Shown piece by piece: positions 5,101-6,279 of a DNA stretch of 6,279 nucleotides. The DNA comes from Acidobacteria bacterium UBA6911. Lineage in GTDB: Bacteria; Acidobacteriota; UBA6911. A program made the translations under genes and the position numbers. Where the stretch lies: NCBI GenBank assembly GCA_002451015.1, contig DKBB01000003.1, positions 1 to 6,279 of the forward strand, read 5' to 3'. Numbering within the stretch: the first letter of the stretch is position 1; each line of letters opens with the position of its first letter. Under the pieces are notes generated by a model. That model was not told the DNA's origin. It saw nothing but the letters and a program-made list of their open reading frames with translations, and did no database searches.

Positions 5101-6279
5101 TTATTTCCTCTCGTTCAGGGGGACGTAGGTTCGTATCGCATCCAGCCCGGGCCCCGTGTACTTCTGCTTGGGCCGGTACAGCGGCCCCTTGGCATCGCGC
5201 TGCCGACGTATATTGGCAACCCAGCCGAAATGCCTGCTGGCCTGGAAAATGGGGGTATTGATCTCGGTCGGCAAACCCAAAACTTTGTACAGCAAAGCCA
5301 CGGGAAAATCCAGATTGGGAGCCCGATCCTTTTCCTGCAGCATCGTTGCTTTGATGGTGTCGTAAACCTCCAGGAGATGCCCCATGTTTCTCTTCTCCGC
5401 CAGGGGCCGCATCAGGCTCTCAACGATCCTTACCCTCGACTCGACCATTCCCTTGTAATGAGCAAGGCGGTGTCCGAAACCGAAAACTATCTCCCTGTTT
5501 TTAAGTTTCTTGAGGATGTACTGCCGCGCCTCTTTCGGATCTTCGACGTCGCGGAACATCACCGCCGCCAGGTCGTTGGCCCCGCCGTGCAGCACGCCTT
5601 TCAAGGCAACCGACGCGGCAATGTGCGGGCCGTAGGGATCGACGCCGGAAGACTCGGCGACCAGCGCCGAGAAGGTGGAACAGTTGATCGTATGGTCAAG
5701 GTAAAGGATCAGGGTGGTATTCAAAGCATTTGTGGTTTCCTCGTCAGGTTCGAAGCCCAGCATGTGAAGAATGTTGCCGGCATAAGACAGATCCCGATCC
5801 GGTGCGATGGCTTCTTTGCCGTTGATGTGCCGGTAGCCGCAGCAGAAAATAGCGGGGATTTTCGCCCCCACACGGATCCCTGCTTCCAGAAGCAATCGGC
5901 TACGGGGAGCCGTATCCGAGGTAATGTTACGCCAGGCTTCGTTCCCATAATCCTTGTCCCACATCCTGGCATAGGAAAACGCAGTCAAAGTCAGATCCAT
6001 CAGCTGCGCATGCCGGGGATAGGATTTCAAATGATCCTGAACCGGCTGATTCAGGGGCATGTTTTCTTTGAGGGTATTGCAGAAATCGTCCAGTTGGGCA
6101 CGGTTCGGCAGATGATTGTACAAGATCAGGTAAACGATCTCTTCAAAGCCGCTCCGGACCAGGTCGTAAATGCTGTAGCCGCGATACATCAGGATCGGAT
6201 TGCCGTCTTTGCCCACCGTGGTGAAAGATATGTCCGAAGTGCAGACCTCAACGCCCGCCAATCCGATATCCAGGGTGTC
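5101..6279 (-). CDS. Citrate/2-methylcitrate synthase-family protein (N-terminus outside window)
   Basis: Citrate synthase-family enzymes condense an acyl-CoA with oxaloacetate. The frame is open to the window edge: 392 residues are visible, starting DTLDIGLAGVEV. The family normally begins a few residues before GLAGV, so only a short piece is missing; the TTG at 6261 falls inside this conserved segment and is not the start. The catalytic triad appears complete: His231 in HGGAN, His270 in GFGHR and Asp324 in NLDF. Other family marks are YRGYSIYDL (32-40), DHTINCSTF (195-203), SRHFGW (348-353) and YRPKQKYTGP near the C-terminus. Length fits the short bacterial type that includes 2-methylcitrate synthase. 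Oddities are GWVANI instead of the usual GWTAHI, Thr where DHE has Glu, and about three extra residues with ESR replacing DPR after GFGHR. Acetyl-CoA, propionyl-CoA or another acyl-CoA could be the substrate. It is probably the first visible gene of the cluster; the thiolase-like gene follows after 110 bp. Confidence 0.9.
   Translation of the reverse strand, partial: DTLDIGLAGVEVCTSDISFTTVGKDGNPILMYRGYSIYDLVRSGFEEIVYLILYNHLPNRAQLDDFCNTLKENMPLNQPVQDHLKSYPRHAQLMDLTLTAFSYARMWDKDYGNEAWRNITSDTAPRSRLLLEAGIRVGAKIPAIFCCGYRHINGKEAIAPDRDLSYAGNILHMLGFEPDEETTNALNTTLILYLDHTINCSTFSALVAESSGVDPYGPHIAASVALKGVLHGGANDLAAVMFRDVEDPKEARQYILKKLKNREIVFGFGHRLAHYKGMVESRVRIVESLMRPLAEKRNMGHLLEVYDTIKATMLQEKDRAPNLDFPVALLYKVLGLPTEINTPIFQASRHFGWVANIRRQRDAKGPLYRPKQKYTGPGLDAIRTYVPLNERK

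Noticed and set aside
6259..6279. TTG at 6261 as the start of the citrate synthase-like gene
   Set aside because: The frame continues upstream, and the residues just before it join to give the conserved GLAGV segment, so this codon is an internal leucine.

Overview
This 6.3 kb window has moderately high GC. It holds four complete or nearly complete genes on the minus strand, transcribed from right to left, and the 3' end of one unrelated gene on the plus strand at the left edge. Coding density is high: every gap between genes is 110 bp or less. No RNA genes, mobile elements or CRISPR arrays were seen. The gene content suggests an anaerobic or syntrophic acyl-CoA-metabolising bacterium, for example a member of the former Deltaproteobacteria. 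That is an inference from gene types, not from a phylogenetic marker. The fused E1 protein looks very like those of Bacteroidetes, so the lineage is uncertain.

Layout from left to right: (1) 1-384 (+), C-terminal end of an unrecognised protein. (2) 391-2790 (-), a 799-residue thiamine-diphosphate 2-oxoacid dehydrogenase E1 with alpha and beta subunits fused in one chain. It converges tail to tail with gene 1, with only 6 bp between the stop codons. (3) 2896-3486 (-), a zinc-ribbon/OB-fold (DUF35-type) protein. (4) 3554-4990 (-), an SCP2/thiolase-superfamily protein. (5) 5101 to beyond the right edge (-), a citrate/2-methylcitrate synthase-family protein whose first few residues are outside the window.

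The order of transcription is citrate synthase-like, thiolase-like, DUF35, fused E1. The thiolase-DUF35 pair is the signature of a two-subunit complex, as in BbsAB thiolase or the steroid side-chain aldolase Ltp2-ChsH2. Here the thiolase-like subunit has glycine where the nucleophilic cysteine should be, which argues against a normal thiolase and favours an aldolase-type or other repurposed C-C bond enzyme. One reading (inference) is that this complex cleaves or forms a beta-hydroxyacyl-CoA, the citrate synthase homologue condenses a short acyl-CoA such as propionyl-CoA or acetyl-CoA with oxaloacetate, and E1 handles a branched-chain or other 2-oxoacid. No E2, E3, dehydratase or acyl-CoA dehydrogenase gene is visible, so the pathway cannot be closed from this window.

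Other points: the E1 active site appears to have its two magnesium ligands swapped relative to the classic motif; E1 has a promoter-like sequence placed so that the transcript would begin at the ATG itself (leaderless), matching its lack of a ribosome binding site; and the citrate synthase homologue has several altered active-site neighbourhood residues.
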